From: Branchipolynoe longqiensis
Taxonomy: Eukaryota > Annelida > Polychaeta > Phyllodocida > Polynoidae
Reading direction: 5' to 3'
Length of the DNA stretch: 64,000 bases
Assembly (NCBI GenBank): GCA_030323885.1
Contig: CM059188.1
Coordinates: forward strand, 114,060,776 to 114,124,775
Made by a program: the position numbers and the translations under genes. This document shows positions 11,918 through 23,078 of the stretch, one piece after another; position 1 is the first letter of the stretch; every line of letters starts with the position of its first letter. The notes beneath the pieces were generated by a model. The model was not told the origin of the DNA. It worked only from the letters and a program-made list of their open reading frames with translations, and searched no databases.

Positions 11918-12278
11918 TTAAAGCTGCATAGTCCGATGAAAACATCAAATTTTCAAAAGCAAAACAATTACCTACATCTGACTCTACCTATCTGACTCAG
12001 ATACTGGTGTACTTATCAAACATTTGTTACCACATAGAAGGAAATACTGCGGCAATTTAATTGAATATGTTACTGCAGACGCCTATGGTGTCAGAGTTTT
12101 GGTGTGCTTGCCAAAATTAATTTTGCACGTTTGCACTTCAAATATCTCATAAGTTAGCCATTTAAAATCAAAGTTAATTCAAACTCAATTAAGGTAGATA
12201 ATAGCAATCAACCTAATATATATATATATATCTTAGAAAATGACAGAAATTCAAAACCATCGGACTATGCAACTTTAA
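11918..12278 (+). mobile_element. MITE-T copy, well preserved
   Basis: Ends are TTAAAGCTGCATAGTCCGAT and ATCGGACTATGCAACTTTAA. A TATATA microsatellite lies near the right end. Confidence 0.95.
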
Positions 12279-12857
12279 GTAGTAAGATCTTGGATCTCTA
12301 TTTGTAAATACACAGCCATTATATTTAATGTCCAGTTATCAGCTTCAGCATCACTCTGACGAGGATACCAGACCGTTGTCTACTCTCCCCGCACAGCTCC
12401 GCCATTCAATATGTGAGGCATCTGCGTGGTGAGAGTGAATATCGTATTCTCGCGGGATAACGCCCTCTGCGTTTAAATTGGCAAATCATTGAAGTCGCGG
12501 GTGAGCGTTTAATCACACATGGCCGTTTAAGGGGTGGGCGTTTACGAAATATTGGCCAAGTCGGGGTGGGCGTTAACTCACATATGGGCGTTAACCTGCA
12601 AGAATACGGTACTAGTATCCAAATAGCAAACTCATTCATTTATTTATATATATATGTGTGTCCATACCTGCAGTTAGTATCCTATTATTCATATCTACCG
12701 TATTTCAGCGATTTAACTGTTCATAAGTTATATTAAATCTTCAAATTGAGAGTATGATTTTCTTATGATTTTCTTTAAGGGCATATTACTTATTAATTGA
12801 AAGTCATTGTTTTTATGTTTAACAAGTCAGGTACCTTGGCATAAAATAGGGATATTA
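12279..12857. other. intergenic, GGGCGTT-rich patch
   Basis: At 12500-12600 the phrase GGGGTGGGCGTT(A/T)AC recurs three times with CACATGG/CACATATGG. It may be the core of another small repeat. No gene. Confidence 0.4.
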
Positions 12858-13054
12858 TACAGTGAAACCTCTCTAAATCAACCGACCATGGGACCGACTT
12901 TAAATGCTCCATTTACGGAAGTGGTCGGTTTAGGGAGTTTTTAAATTGTGTTACAATGGTATTCTATGGGTGATCGTTTGGGACCCAAATAAAGCGACCG
13001 ATATAGGGCAGTGGTCGATCTGTGGAGGTGGTCGGTTAGAGAGGTTTTACTGTA
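12858..13054. mobile_element. MITE-C copy, ~197 bp, pogo/Tc-like termini
   Basis: Near-palindromic element: TACAGTGAAACCTCTCTAAA at left and GGTTAGAGAGGTTTTACTGTA at right. The interior is GGTCGGTTTAGGGAG and GACCCAAATAAAGCGA. TA-flanked CAGT ends are typical of Tc1/mariner-pogo derivatives; assignment is by terminal resemblance only. Confidence 0.85.
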
Positions 13055-13266
13055 ATAATTGGATTAAGTTGAGTGGAATGAATAATTTCTGAGACTGACG
13101 ACACTCAATTTCCAAGTAGGTCCCAGCGTGACCTTGACCCCGCAGTCAAGGTCGAGGTCATGATGCTTCCCGTGTGGTTGGAGGTGGGTCTGTGTGCGGG
13201 GTCTGTCTGTGAGTGGACGTGCTCACAGAAATAGAGTATGTCGCTTGCTACCCGCTATGTTTTTAT

Positions 13267-13786
13267 TTGTTGTGGTTTTTGCATCCTGGCAACATCTAAG
13301 GTCATATGAGGACGAGTTCCGTGGTGCGACTTAATAGTGCTGTGACTTAATAGTGCTGTCCCACTGGGAGACCAGCCCACCAGCACTATGACTCAATACC
13401 CCACTCAGCCACATTATCCTGACACACTGAGCTAAACAATCCTTGTCCTATCCTATTAATGCTGAGTGCCAGGCTAGGTAGCGACAACAATCAATTTTGT
13501 AAGTCATTGGCTGGGATTCAGACTCCCGACGTTCTCGAAATGGAAGCCTCTTCTCTAAATATTCACATTCACATTTACACGTTAAGTCAGTTTAGCTAAA
13601 CCTTTTCAACTAATCCGGTTTAAGATGCGTGTCTGAATGTGATGCTAAATCGGTTTAGCGCTAAGTCGACTCAACTAGCTCGCTTCATGTAAACCAGTTG
13701 GTGAGGTTGATTAGTTCAACTGGTTGAACTAATTCGGTTTAACTCTGTACGTCTAACTGATTGGGCCACCACGTCCGGTGTACCCG
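13267..13786 (-). repeat. SINE-A2 copy interrupted by a ~195-bp insert
   Basis: The reversed SINE body runs 13267 to about 13555. The rest of its tRNA head (CTGATTGGGCCACCACGTCCGG) reappears at about 13757-13786. Everything between is an insertion. Confidence 0.8.
13557..13752. mobile_element. GGTTTA/TTAGTT-iterated insert inside SINE-A2
   Basis: The insert opens with CATTTACACGTTAAGTCAG and is filled with GTTTAGCTAAACC, CTAATCCGGTTTAAG, AACTGGTTGAAC and similar words on both strands. Its limits are set by the split SINE. It resembles the echo elements elsewhere in the window. No coding potential. Confidence 0.6.
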
Positions 13787-13816
13787 CTATGCATACCGCG
13801 TACAGTAAGTAGTTGA

Positions 13817-14167
13817 TTAAAGCTGCATAGTCCGATGAAAACATAAAATTTTCAAAACCAAAACAATTATCTAGATTTGATTCTACATATCAAACTTAGA
13901 TGCTGGTGCACTTATTAAACATTTGTCGTCACATATAAGGGGATACTGAGTCAATTAATAGAACCTGTTACTGCAGAAGCATGTGGAGTTTTGGCAAGCT
14001 TGCCCAAATTAATTTAGCATGTTTCCATTTCAAATATCTCAAAAGTTAGCGGTTTAAAATAATAAAAGTTGCTTCAAACTAAAGTACGGTAGATTATAAT
14101 GAACAGCCTAATATGTTTATCTCAGAAAATGAGAGAAACTCAAAACCATCGGACTATGCAACTTTAA
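13817..14167 (+). mobile_element. MITE-T copy
   Basis: Ends are TTAAAGCTGCATAGTCCGAT and ATCGGACTATGCAACTTTAA, with the standard interior. Confidence 0.95.
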
Positions 14168-14253
14168 GTTATCTGTGTCAGAGGAACGCCGTCCTAGCCA
14201 TCATGCACCCCGAGTGTCTCCTTATGTAGTATTGAAGAACTGATGATGTTGTT

Positions 14254-14604
14254 CGTTGGTTGGTTGTTGGAGTTTTACATCCTGGCAACAGCTACGGTCA
14301 TATTAGGACGGGTACACGACTTGTGACAGTGCACACTCATGGCAACTTTATAGTGCTGCCCCACTGGGAGACCAGGCCACCAGCACCATGACCTGATATC
14401 TGACACAGTCACATTATCCTGACACTGAACCAACCAGTCCTTACCCTGTTTTAATAATGCAGAGTGCCTGGCTAGGAAATGACAAGTATCAATTTTGAAG
14501 TCATTGGCTTGAGTCGACCAGGGTTCGAACCCGTAGGTTCGAATCCCACGATCTACCAAAACGGGGGATGGATGCTCAACTCATTCGGTCATCCCGTCTG
14601 GTTG
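14254..14604 (-). repeat. SINE-A copy, full length
   Basis: Reversed copy from GGTTGGTTGTTGGAGTTTTAC to the Ser/Leu-like head (ACTCATTCGGTCATCCCGTC). It has a doubled TTCGAACCC/TTCGAATCCC B-box region. Confidence 0.9.
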
Positions 14605-15545
14605 AAGAACTGATGAGATAAGCCAACATGAACTAGTATAAACAGAGTAGAATCTTCAGAAATAATACTGGATCAAGAATATACAATAGATTAAAATAGA
14701 AATATAGGCCTTGGCTACAAATGAAACGAGAACACCAAGGTAGAAGGGTTGGCAATAATTTATATGAACCATGGCTCGGATAACACCTATACCAGTAACA
14801 TAAAAGAAAAGAAATGTAGGCGAGTGGGAACAGGTTACACGCCCGCGCACACTATATAGCCGGCCAACGCAGGCCCGCAGCAGATTTCAGCAGCACAGAG
14901 CAGAACAGCCTCGCAGCAAATATGACAGGTACAACAAATATATAATTCCAGAAACCCCTATCTTAAATTATGTCCACCTACCTATACATGTGTAATAATT
15001 GTTACTTCTTATTATCAAATAGATCAAAATACAATTCCAATGAACCTGTGAAACAAAAGTAATCTATAAATAGCAGCAGGCCCCAGCTTGGGAATTTCAG
15101 GTGGTACCGGTATGCAGATGGAATAAAATGTTATTGGAATAATATGCGATGGAATGAAACGCTATTAAACATATATTTTAATAATAGTGCAACTATTTTG
15201 TAATCTCAGATGGTACACAGCTGCGTACTAGCGTATATGGAAATTAGACTCATGAATATGACGACTATTGCAGATTGTGTTGCTGTGCGTACTATATGTC
15301 TACAGTGGGATTGTGCATTATTTCCAGTGCAACGCGGCGTCTTGGAGTGTCATTTACATATATATACACAGACAGAAATTTAAGGCCAAATTTTTTTTTT
15401 AATTGGTGATCGTCCCCGCCCATGCCTCAAAAATCGCCCGCCCCTGATAATATTTTTTTTAACTGTTAAAAATGCATCAGGCTAACAGCAATTCAACTTT
15501 CATAAGCGCATAATTTGTGCAGCATAGTTACGTATTACATCTACA
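14605..15545. other. intergenic, nothing recognised
   Basis: AT-rich sequence with a GC patch near 14830-14920. There are short frames with no domain resemblance. Confidence 0.4.
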
Positions 15546-15890
15546 GCCGTGTTTACACGGGCGATTTAAAACGCCACATATAAAACGCCTTGCCTAGATC
15601 GACACACATTTGCCGTGTAAACGCGACTCTGAGGCGTTTTAGGGCTGAATCGCTTCATATGAAACGCCTCATCTATACCACCTCGCGAGGTAGTATAGAT
15701 GAAGCGATTCAGCTGGTTCCCGGCAGTAAACTATACACCTAGCAGTGCTTGCCGGCTACAGGCCGCCACAGGCTGCTGGTTCCCGGCGCCAAAACACTTT
15801 TAAAACTCTGCCCGTGTAAACGCACCTCAAAAACGCCTCATATAAATCGCCTTGTCTAGATCGTTTCACAATTCCCCGTGTAAACACGGC
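15546..15890. mobile_element. echo element E1 (AAACGCC-iterated), 345 bp
   Basis: Termini are GCCGTGTTTACACGGGCGAT and its inverted copy ending CCCCGTGTAAACACGGC. The interior repeats AAACGCC / GGCGTTT and CGCCTTG(C/T)CTAGATCG many times. A strong hairpin lies at 15675-15706. No ORF. Confidence 0.8.
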
Positions 15891-16246
15891 TTATGTCATA
15901 CGCTAGACGTTATACGTAACTGAAAAATTAACAAATAAATAAAAAGCACCCGCCCAACCCTGATTTGTGTGATCAAAAGGACGATCACCAACTTTTAACA
16001 ATTTATTTGGCCTAACTGTAAAATATCTTGTTATGGCAAAAGAGATAATAAAACTAGAAAAATAAGTATAAAATGTGTTCCTATTCTGAGCGTGGATGTT
16101 TCGTTGCCTAGTCATGACCGTGACTAGTTGTCGTATTGTCTTGTGTCACAGCTCGCGACTAGTTGTAGTATTGTCTTGTGTCACAGCTCGAACAGGGAGG
16201 TGGACATGTGTACACCCCGAATAAAATCACAACTCATCAGCCTTCT
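15891..16246. other. intergenic; short duplicated segment
   Basis: GTGACTAGTTGTCGTATTG and CGACTAGTTGTAGTATTG form a ~36-bp tandem pair at 16112-16185. Nothing else is recognised. Confidence 0.4.
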
Positions 16247-16550
16247 TCGTCATGTTTTTATTGTGTGTTTTTTTCTTGAAGATGTATACTGCCTATCATG
16301 GATAAGTCTGAATAGTCTTGTTTTCACCATTAGACAGTTGGTCGACTCACCGTGAATATGACCTATGGTGTTGACACAGCGTAAAGAAACCACCAATCAT
16401 TCAATCAGTTGCTCGATAGAAAACCCAAGCCTATACTTTTACAGACCCAATGGATGTTTAACCTCCCACACCACATAAACATGATATGAGAGCAACTGGC
16501 CTTTGATGACGCTGTAATGTATACACAGCGGTGGAAATCCAAATTAGCAG
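16247..16550 (-). repeat. SINE-B copy, tail variant 1, with LINE tail inserted
   Basis: Tail CCTATCATGGATAAGTCTG as in the 1884 copy. The body is interrupted at about 16347-16407. The head end is lost near 16550. Confidence 0.8.
16347..16407 (+). mobile_element. very short LINE 3' tail insertion
   Basis: CACCGTGAATATGACCTATGG to ACCACCAATCATTCAATC is the last ~60 bp of the LINE family. Flanks CAGTTGGTCGA and CAGTTGCTCGA look like an 11-bp target-site duplication. Confidence 0.75.
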
Positions 16551-16872
16551 AGGTGATGGCTTGGTTTCTATTGTATCTATGCTACTACATATCAAGGAAG
16601 GCGAATTCGTGGATTAGCACTGATTAGTGCAGTCGAGATGTATCGGTAGAGCACATACTTCCCGTGCGGAAGATCGGGAGTTCGAATCCCAGCCGAGTTT
16701 ATGGAGGATGCGTGTGGAATTTGCATTCAGGTTATGTCTAGTGGTGTGTCATATTTCCTACTTTCAAAACTCACAAATATAATACTAGCCGTCATCCATT
16801 TATAAAAGACACAAAGATAAAACTGACTGTCCCAGTTACAAAGCTGACAAATCTAATACTGAGAGTCTCCAA
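16551..16872. other. intergenic with a possible tRNA-like remnant
   Basis: At 16626-16700, GCAGTCGAGATGTATCGGTAG with GGGAGTTCGAATCCC resembles SINE-A2 head boxes but lacks the SINE body. No gene. Confidence 0.4.
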
Positions 16873-17343
16873 GGGCGTAATCGATTGACACGACCCGGGC
16901 GATTCAGGTCATCTGAGTTGCTAGAATTTCAAATCGAACACCACGAGTGGAGTTGACAAAAACATGTGCCGTGTGCAAAACGACCCGACCCCAGTAACCC
17001 ACCTCTTGGCTGGGGTTTGCTAGGAATGATGACGTCACATTTGTGCTGGTACCGTCCTGCAAGATAATAGCTACCAGTACCAGTCCAACGTGATTTTTTG
17101 TTGGTAATAACACAGATTAATGAAATGGAAATATAAATAAACTATGCGATCATAAAATACTTTAAATCCTATTTTGCTGTAGTTATAACGGTTAGTAAAA
17201 AAAAAAGTGTTGGATTAAGCCACCATTTTTTTCCACCCTGAGCGTGGAGAAGCGTATTCAATTATTTGACCCGAGTCTGTAGGATCTGCGCATGCGCCAA
17301 AAAGTGGCTCGGGTGACCCGAGTTGTTTAATCGATTATGCCCC
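16873..17343. mobile_element. inverted-repeat element MITE-H, ~470 bp
   Basis: The left end GGGCGTAATCGATTGACACG pairs with the right end GTTGTTTAATCGATTATGCCCC. The ACCCGAG/CTCGGGT words recur just inside. A partial relative (GAGTTGCTAGAATTTCAAAT, CCAGTAACCCAC) is nested at 44376-44640. Confidence 0.75.
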
Positions 17344-17550
17344 AATTTACAATAGTAAGAGCACTTCCCATTCACAAAACTACAAATACATCCATCCCGC
17401 TTACAAAACTCACAAATGCATTATCGATCCCTCCGTTTAACAAACCTAGTCCATAGCCCTTGATGCAACTGACCCTACCTAGACAAGAAAGTGTTTAGAT
17501 TATTATCGCCGCACATGCGCACCAAATACTTCCTCTGTGCCTGTGCCTGG

Positions 17551-17830
17551 GCCGCGTTCAGGGTGCGTCTCCGAGACGTCTCTGAGATGTCTCCACGATG
17601 CTTTTTGGCTTATTTCCGTTCAGGGTGCATCTCCGAGGCGTCTCCGAGACGTCTCCCTTTTCAGATGGGAGACAAAAAGCACCTCGAAAATGGCCGCCGT
17701 ATTCAATGGTTTCAGCCAATCAGAGTGCTTACTTTTTATTGCAAATGGCTGCCGCCTATGGAGGCCGCCATTATTGAGGCGGCCGACAGCTAAATGCATG
17801 ATGTCAGGGCCGCGCCTCTGAGACCTGGAA
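17551..17830. mobile_element. echo element E2 (GAGACGTCTC-iterated)
   Basis: Starts CCGCGTTCAGGGTGCGTCTC and repeats CCGAGACGTCTC-type words. The core matches 25121-25429 (GATGCTTTTTGGCTTATTTC, AATGGCTGCCGCCTATGG). The right end is degraded. Confidence 0.7.
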
Positions 17831-17965
17831 TGTTGCCAAATGGGGACAGAGCGGGGTCAGCGCGGCCTGTGTTGGGGGTCAGGGTTCGCCAAGCTCTCCC
17901 AGCAGAAGCGCGATCACGAACGCCGCCCATCTTAGTTCACAAGTTTCCCACTAGATGGCATCTGG

Positions 17966-18058
17966 CATGATTTTGTTGAAGCCAAATCGAACCCACAACG
18001 TGGTTGATTAAAATCAAGGAAAATACCTTCACAATAGAGTAGGCCTATCATCAGGTCA
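17966..18058. repeat. left copy of a ~90-bp direct repeat flanking a SINE
   Basis: Contains TGTTGAAGCCAAATCGAACCC, CACAATAGAGTAGG and ATCAGGTCAG. It is repeated at 18399-18488 on the other side of SINE-A2. Confidence 0.7.
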
Positions 18059-18068
18059 GTTTCTTTGC

Positions 18069-18396
18069 TTGTTGTTAGCGTTTTCAGTCCTGACAACATC
18101 TAAGGTCATATCAGGATGGGTACGGACTATTAACAGTGCACACTTATGGAGACTTTATAGTGCTGCCCTACTGGGAAATCAAGCCACTGGCACCATGACC
18201 TGATATCCCATTCAGTCACATTATCCTAATACTGAGCTAACCAGTCCTTGCTGTATCCAATTACTGCCGAGCGCCAGGCTAGGAAGCAACAAGTATCAAT
18301 TTGATAAGTCATTGGTTTTTTACTCGACCGGGAACCGAACTCTGATTTCCCGTACGCGAGGCCTGCGCTCTACCGATTCAGACACCGCGCCCGGTT
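18069..18396 (-). repeat. SINE-A2 copy
   Basis: Reversed copy ending CCGATTCAGACACCGCGCCCGG, the alternative head. It lies between two ~90-bp direct repeats. Confidence 0.9.
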
Positions 18397-18398
18397 GC

Positions 18399-18488
18399 AA
18401 GATTATGTTGAAGCGAAATCAAACCCACAACGCTGTTGATTACAATCAAGAAAAGACGTTCACAATAGAGTAGGTGTCATCGGGTCAG
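18399..18488. repeat. right copy of the ~90-bp direct repeat
   Basis: TGTTGAAGCGAAATCAAACCC, CACAATAGAGTAGG and ATCGGGTCAG match 17966-18058. Confidence 0.7.
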
Positions 18489-18649
18489 AATAATTTGTCT
18501 GTGATTGAAAACTTCTGAACCAATGCTTCGGACTTTCAATCAGGTGAATAGTATTATTGTCAGGTAAATTTGCTGTGTTGTAAGGATTAAATCTCCCAGT
18601 TAGAAATTATTCAGGTGGATCTCACAGGAAAAGTCTGGTAAAACCGAAA

Positions 18650-19525
18650 CATGAAGCAGCCAACCATGTGGTCTGAGTATTTACTTAAGTGGCGCTCCCT
18701 AGTGGATAAACACAGCAACAAGCAACAAGCAGCCAACCATGTGGCCTGAGTACTTAGGTGGCACTCCATGGTGGATAAACACAGCAACAAGCGACAAGCA
18801 GCCAACCATGTGGCCTGAGTACTTACTCAGGTGGCACTCCCTGGTGGATAAACACAGCAACCCGCTACAAGCAGCCAACCATGTGGTCTGAGTGCTTACT
18901 CAAGTGGTGCTCCCTGGTGGATAAACACAGCAACACATGACAAGCAGCCAACCATGTGGTCTGAGTACTTACTCAACTGGTGCTCCCTGATGGATAAACA
19001 CAGCCACACGCTACGAGCAGCCAACCATGTGGTCTGAGTGCTTACTCAAGTGGTGCTCCCTGATGGATAAACACAGCAATGCGTGACAAGCAGCCAACCA
19101 TGTGGCCTGAGTACTTACTCAAGTGGTGCTCCCTGGTGGATAAACACAGCAACATGCGACAAGCAGCCAACCATGTGGTCTGAGTACTTACTCAAGTGGT
19201 GCTCCCTGGTGGATAAACACAGCAACACGTGACAAGCAGCCAACCATGTGGTCTGAGTACTTACTCAAGTGGTGCTCCCTGGTGGATAAACACAGCAACA
19301 CGCGACAAGCAGCCAACCATGTGGTCTGAGTACTTACTCAAGTGGCACTCCCTGGTGGAAATACTCAGCAACACACTACAACCAGCCAACCATGTGGTCT
19401 GAGTATTTACTCAAGTGGCGCTCCCTGGTGGAAAAACACAGCAACACACTACCAGTAGCCAACCATGTGGTCTGAGTATTTAGTCAAGTTGCGCTCCCTG
19501 GTGGAAAAATATAACAACATGCAAC
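18650..19525. repeat. ~70-bp minisatellite with CTCF-like word in each unit
   Basis: About 12 units of roughly 69-73 bp. Each has GCAGCCAACCATGTGG, TGAGTACTTACTCAAG and then a GTGGYGCTCCCTGGTGG word followed by A-rich AAACACAGCAACA. The CTCCCTGGTGG core resembles the reverse complement of the CTCF consensus; functional meaning is inference. Confidence 0.9.
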
Positions 19526-19783
19526 CAATTCTGGGCCCATGCGGTTCGGTTCTTGCCTCATCTTACAAAAAATGGTGACCAGCATCAGGGGAGAGATAAT
19601 AGAAGCATCAGCCAGCCTAGAATGGATCAGTCAGAGCTGACAGCTGGCACTGATAGTCCGCAGGTGTATGTGTGTCTCCGGTGTAACCAAGTAATTTGTG
19701 TTTACAGAACATGTACATTAGGCAGTGTCAGTAATAGTAATAATCTCTGTTATCGCTCCTTTAAAAGCCCCATCCGTTGGACC

Positions 19784-20138
19784 TTAAAGTTGCATAGTCT
19801 GATGGTTTTGAGTTTCTGAAATTTTCTGGGATAAATACATTAGGTTGATAGTTGTAATGTACCTTACTTTAGTTTGAAGTAACTTTAATTTTAAGTGGCT
19901 AACTTTTGAGATATTTGAAGTGGAACCAGGCAAAATTATTTTTGGCAAGCACACCAAAACTCTGACCCCATAGGCTTCGGCAGTAACAGGTTCAATTCAA
20001 TTGCCTCAGTATTCCCTTCTGTGTGGTGACAAATGTTTAATAATTGCACCAGTGGCTAAGTTAAATATGTAGCATCACATTTAGATAATTGTTTTGGTTT
20101 TGAAAATTTGATATTTTCATCGGACTATGCCGCTTTAA
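19784..20138 (-). mobile_element. MITE-T copy
   Basis: TTAAAGTTGCATAGTCTGATG at left and CATCGGACTATGCCGCTTTAA at right; interior in reversed sense. Confidence 0.95.
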
Positions 20139-20461
20139 CTAAATGATGGGTATTGATATTGTGATAGGCCGTACAACTGACAGATGACGAGAGGAGCCTC
20201 TGCTTCTTCTGCTAGGAATATGGGTGTGAGCGTAATGCTCCGATGAGGAATGCTTCTTAAAAGGATACTAAAAGTAGGTTTGCTAAACATTATCCCAAGA
20301 CAATAGAAAATCCTTGTATTATTCAAAAAACTATCCTCGATTCTTTCAATAATGCATAAACCATGAGGTACTCTAACTGGAACGTTGTCTATATGAAAAT
20401 GTATGTGTGTTATGTTGTTGGACATAATTTCCTTTTTTCATAAATAAAACAAAGACAATAA
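20139..20461. other. intergenic; unrecognised minus-strand open frame
   Basis: A 96-codon frame on the minus strand (20135-20425) overlaps the MITE end and shows no domain I can name. I do not call it a gene. Confidence 0.35.
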
Positions 20462-20525
20462 TATTTTGTTTTGTTTAGGTTTTACGGCCTAGCAACACTT
20501 ATGGTTATATCAGCACTGGCAGACA
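20462..20525 (-). repeat. SINE-A tail fragment
   Basis: GGTTTTACGGCCTAGCAACA with ATGGTTATATCAG is the reversed SINE-A 3' end only. Confidence 0.6.
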
Positions 20526-20678
20526 ATAATAAGATTGAGAAATATTTATATACATAGATACTTGGATTATTTAATTGATTAAAACGAAATAAACTAATTC
20601 AGTGATCACGTCTCTTCTCTGATGCTGCTTAGCCTAGTTACTAAGATGAGGCAAGAATAATTAGCATAATTTTCACTG

Positions 20679-20875
20679 TACAGTAAAATCTCTCTAACCG
20701 ACCCTCCTCCATACATCGACTACTCCCCTATATCGATCGCGTTATTTGGGATCCAAACGACCACCCATACAATCCCATTGTAATGGGAAAAAACACCCCC
20801 TAAACAGACCACCTCCCTAAATGGACCATTTAAAGTCGGTCCCATGGTCGGTTAATTTAGAGAGGTTTTCCTGTA
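20679..20875. mobile_element. MITE-C copy
   Basis: TACAGTAAAATCTCTCTAAC to GAGAGGTTTTCCTGTA, ~197 bp. Interior TATCGATCGCGTTATTTGGG and GGACCATTTAAAGTCGG are as in the other copies. Confidence 0.9.
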
Positions 20876-21159
20876 TTGCATTTCGGGAAAAAATAGAAGA
20901 TGGGTGACATCACACACAACCGCCACTTATTTGGCAAGGTATGCTTGATATATAAATATTCAGAGTCCCTTGGATTTCACCCCCAAAAATGCATGTAACC
21001 CATATTGTTGATGCCAGTCAGTACCTTCCAGTAGCTGCAGGATTCTAACTGTGCTTGTTGGTGGCGCTACCTGGTGGAGAGACTGGCAGTTTGCGTGTGA
21101 CACGCTGTTTTCTCTGTAGTCACGCAGCCTGCATGCGGGCTGTTCTACATGAGGGTCAC

Positions 21160-21356
21160 CACCCCGCACACACACACAAACACACCCCGCGCACACACGC
21201 AAACACACCCCGCACACACACACAAAACACACCCGCACACACACAAACACACCACCACACACACAAACACACCCGCACACACACATAACCACAACCCGCA
21301 CACACAAACACACCCGCGCACACACACCCCACACACCGCCCAGCCCACCGCCCACA
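21160..21356. repeat. (CA)n-rich cryptic array
   Basis: CACACACAAACACACCCGC variants, ~200 bp. Open frames in it are low-complexity artefacts. Confidence 0.9.
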
Positions 21357-21365
21357 CCCCCGTGT

Positions 21366-21492
21366 CGGTTTGTTTATTTGTGTTATTTGTTGGAATCTTA
21401 CGTCCTGGCAACATCTAAGGTAATCTCAGGACGGGTAGGAAGCAACAAGTATAACTTTTTTTAAGTCATTCGTTTGACTCGACCAGGGTCGG
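21366..21492 (-). repeat. SINE-A copy with large internal deletion
   Basis: The tail half (TTACGTCCTGGCAACATCTAA) jumps from CAGGACGGGTA directly to GGAAGCAACAAGTAT, so ~170 bp of body is missing at a TAGGAAG-type junction. Confidence 0.75.
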
Positions 21493-21544
21493 TCAGGCTG
21501 TTTTTATGTATATTTTATGTTTTTGATGTAGACGTAATACATAA

Positions 21545-21660
21545 CCAGACACGATGGCCGAATGAGTTGAGCATCCACCTCCTGTTCTGGACGGTTGTGT
21601 GATTCAAACTCCTGGTTTTCGAACCCTGGCCGAGTCAAACCAATGCCTTAAAAATTGATA
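21545..21660 (+). repeat. SINE-A head fragment
   Basis: GATGGCCGAATGAGTTGAGC plus TTCGAACCCTGGCCGAG and AAAATTGATAC; the body is lost. Confidence 0.75.
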
Positions 21661-21989
21661 CAAAAGTTGAATTGCTGCTATCCTGATGCATTTTGAACAG
21701 TTTGTTTTTTTAAATAAAAATTTGTTAAATCAGGGGTGGGCGATTTTACAGGCACGGGCGGGGACGATGACCAATTCTTTTGTTATTTGGCCTTAGGATG
21801 CCATGCCTACATTGCTGGCACTTGGTACAAGCTGAATACCTTAGCCTGGACGGCCATCTCAACAGGGGCACGCAAAGGTATGCAACTTACAAGGGGGTGG
21901 GGGTGGGGTGGGGGTGGGGGTGTGCTGGTGGGGGTGGGGGCACCTTCCCAGGAACGGGCGGTATTATAACCGTGCCTCCAGCTGTAGAC
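21661..21989. other. intergenic, G-rich patch
   Basis: A GGGGGTGGGGGTG run lies at 21893-21941. No gene recognised. Confidence 0.4.
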
Positions 21990-22035
21990 TTAAAGTTGCA
22001 TAGTCCGATGGTTTTGAGTTTCTGTCATTTTCTGA

Positions 22036-22362
22036 GACTTTTTTCTTTTTTTGGTCCATTAGTTGTTTAAGCAGGGGAAATTTCAGTCATAGACGACTGG
22101 TCTTCCTCATTCCACTGCTGGTCGATAGAAAGCCCGAGCCTACACTTTTACCGACCCACAGGATTTTTAAACACCACATAGACATGGTATGAGAGCAACC
22201 GGCCTTTAATGACGCTGTAAGTTATACACAGCGGTGGAAATCCAAATTGGCAGAGCTGGGGGCACGGGTAATCGAACCGCCGACCCTCAGATTAGGAGTC
22301 TGACCTAGAAAAAAGTCAGACACTCTAACCATTCCGCCACAGACAACGCCACAGAGAACGCA
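22036..22362 (-). repeat. SINE-B copy, tail variant 2, nested in MITE-T
   Basis: Reversed: TGGTCCATTAGTTGTTTAAG tail to CCGCCACAGACAACGCCAC head. The head region shows a partial repeat of CCACAGAGAACG. Confidence 0.9.
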
Positions 22363-22578
22363 ATATATAAATATATTAGGTCCGTCGTTATAATCGACCT
22401 TACTTTACCTTGAAATAACTTTGATTTTAAACGGCTAAGTATTGAGATATTTAAAATGCAAACATGGTAAATTAATTTTGGCAGGCATGCCAAAATGCTG
22501 ATGCCATAGGCTTCAACAGTAACAGGTTCTATTAAATTGACTCAGCGTTCGTTTCTCTGTGGCAACAAATGCTTAATA

Positions 22579-23078
22579 CACTACAACCCCGTTAAAACAA
22601 GCTCGGTTAAACCAAACGATCGGTTAATCCAAACTTTTTTCGGCAGCCCGGCAAAATACTACCATTTATCATATAAAAGTTAGTTTAAACAAAGTTGGTT
22701 AATCCAAATTATCGGTTAATCCAAACAAAATTGTCGGTGCCCAGGCCACTTCTGGTACATTAAACCAAACATTCATGTGGTTATGAGGTCATCTGAGACC
22801 CCACCAACGTTTTTATATGATAAATGGTAGTATTTTGCTGGGCCGCCAACAAAAGTTTGATTAAACGATCATTTGGTTTATTTAACGGGGTTATACTGCA
22901 TATACATATAAAACAATAATCAAAGTATATTGTATGTTACATTCATAATGCACCCACGTTTTTACCAAAGCCAAGTCAAAGTCGAAGCCAAAGCTCGGTT
23001 AGACCAATGATCGGTTAATCCAAACTAATTGTTAGGGTCCTTTCAGGTTTGGGCTAACGGGGTTATACTCTACCTGCA
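22579..23078. mobile_element. MITE-G, CCCCGTTAAA-ended, nested in MITE-T
   Basis: Left end ACTACAACCCCGTTAAAAC. Inverted ends TTTAACGGGGTTATACTGC (near 22895) and GCTAACGGGGTTATACTC (near 23070). The interior iterates CGGTTAATCCAAAC. The two right ends suggest a partial duplication of a ~320-bp pogo-like MITE. Confidence 0.7.
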
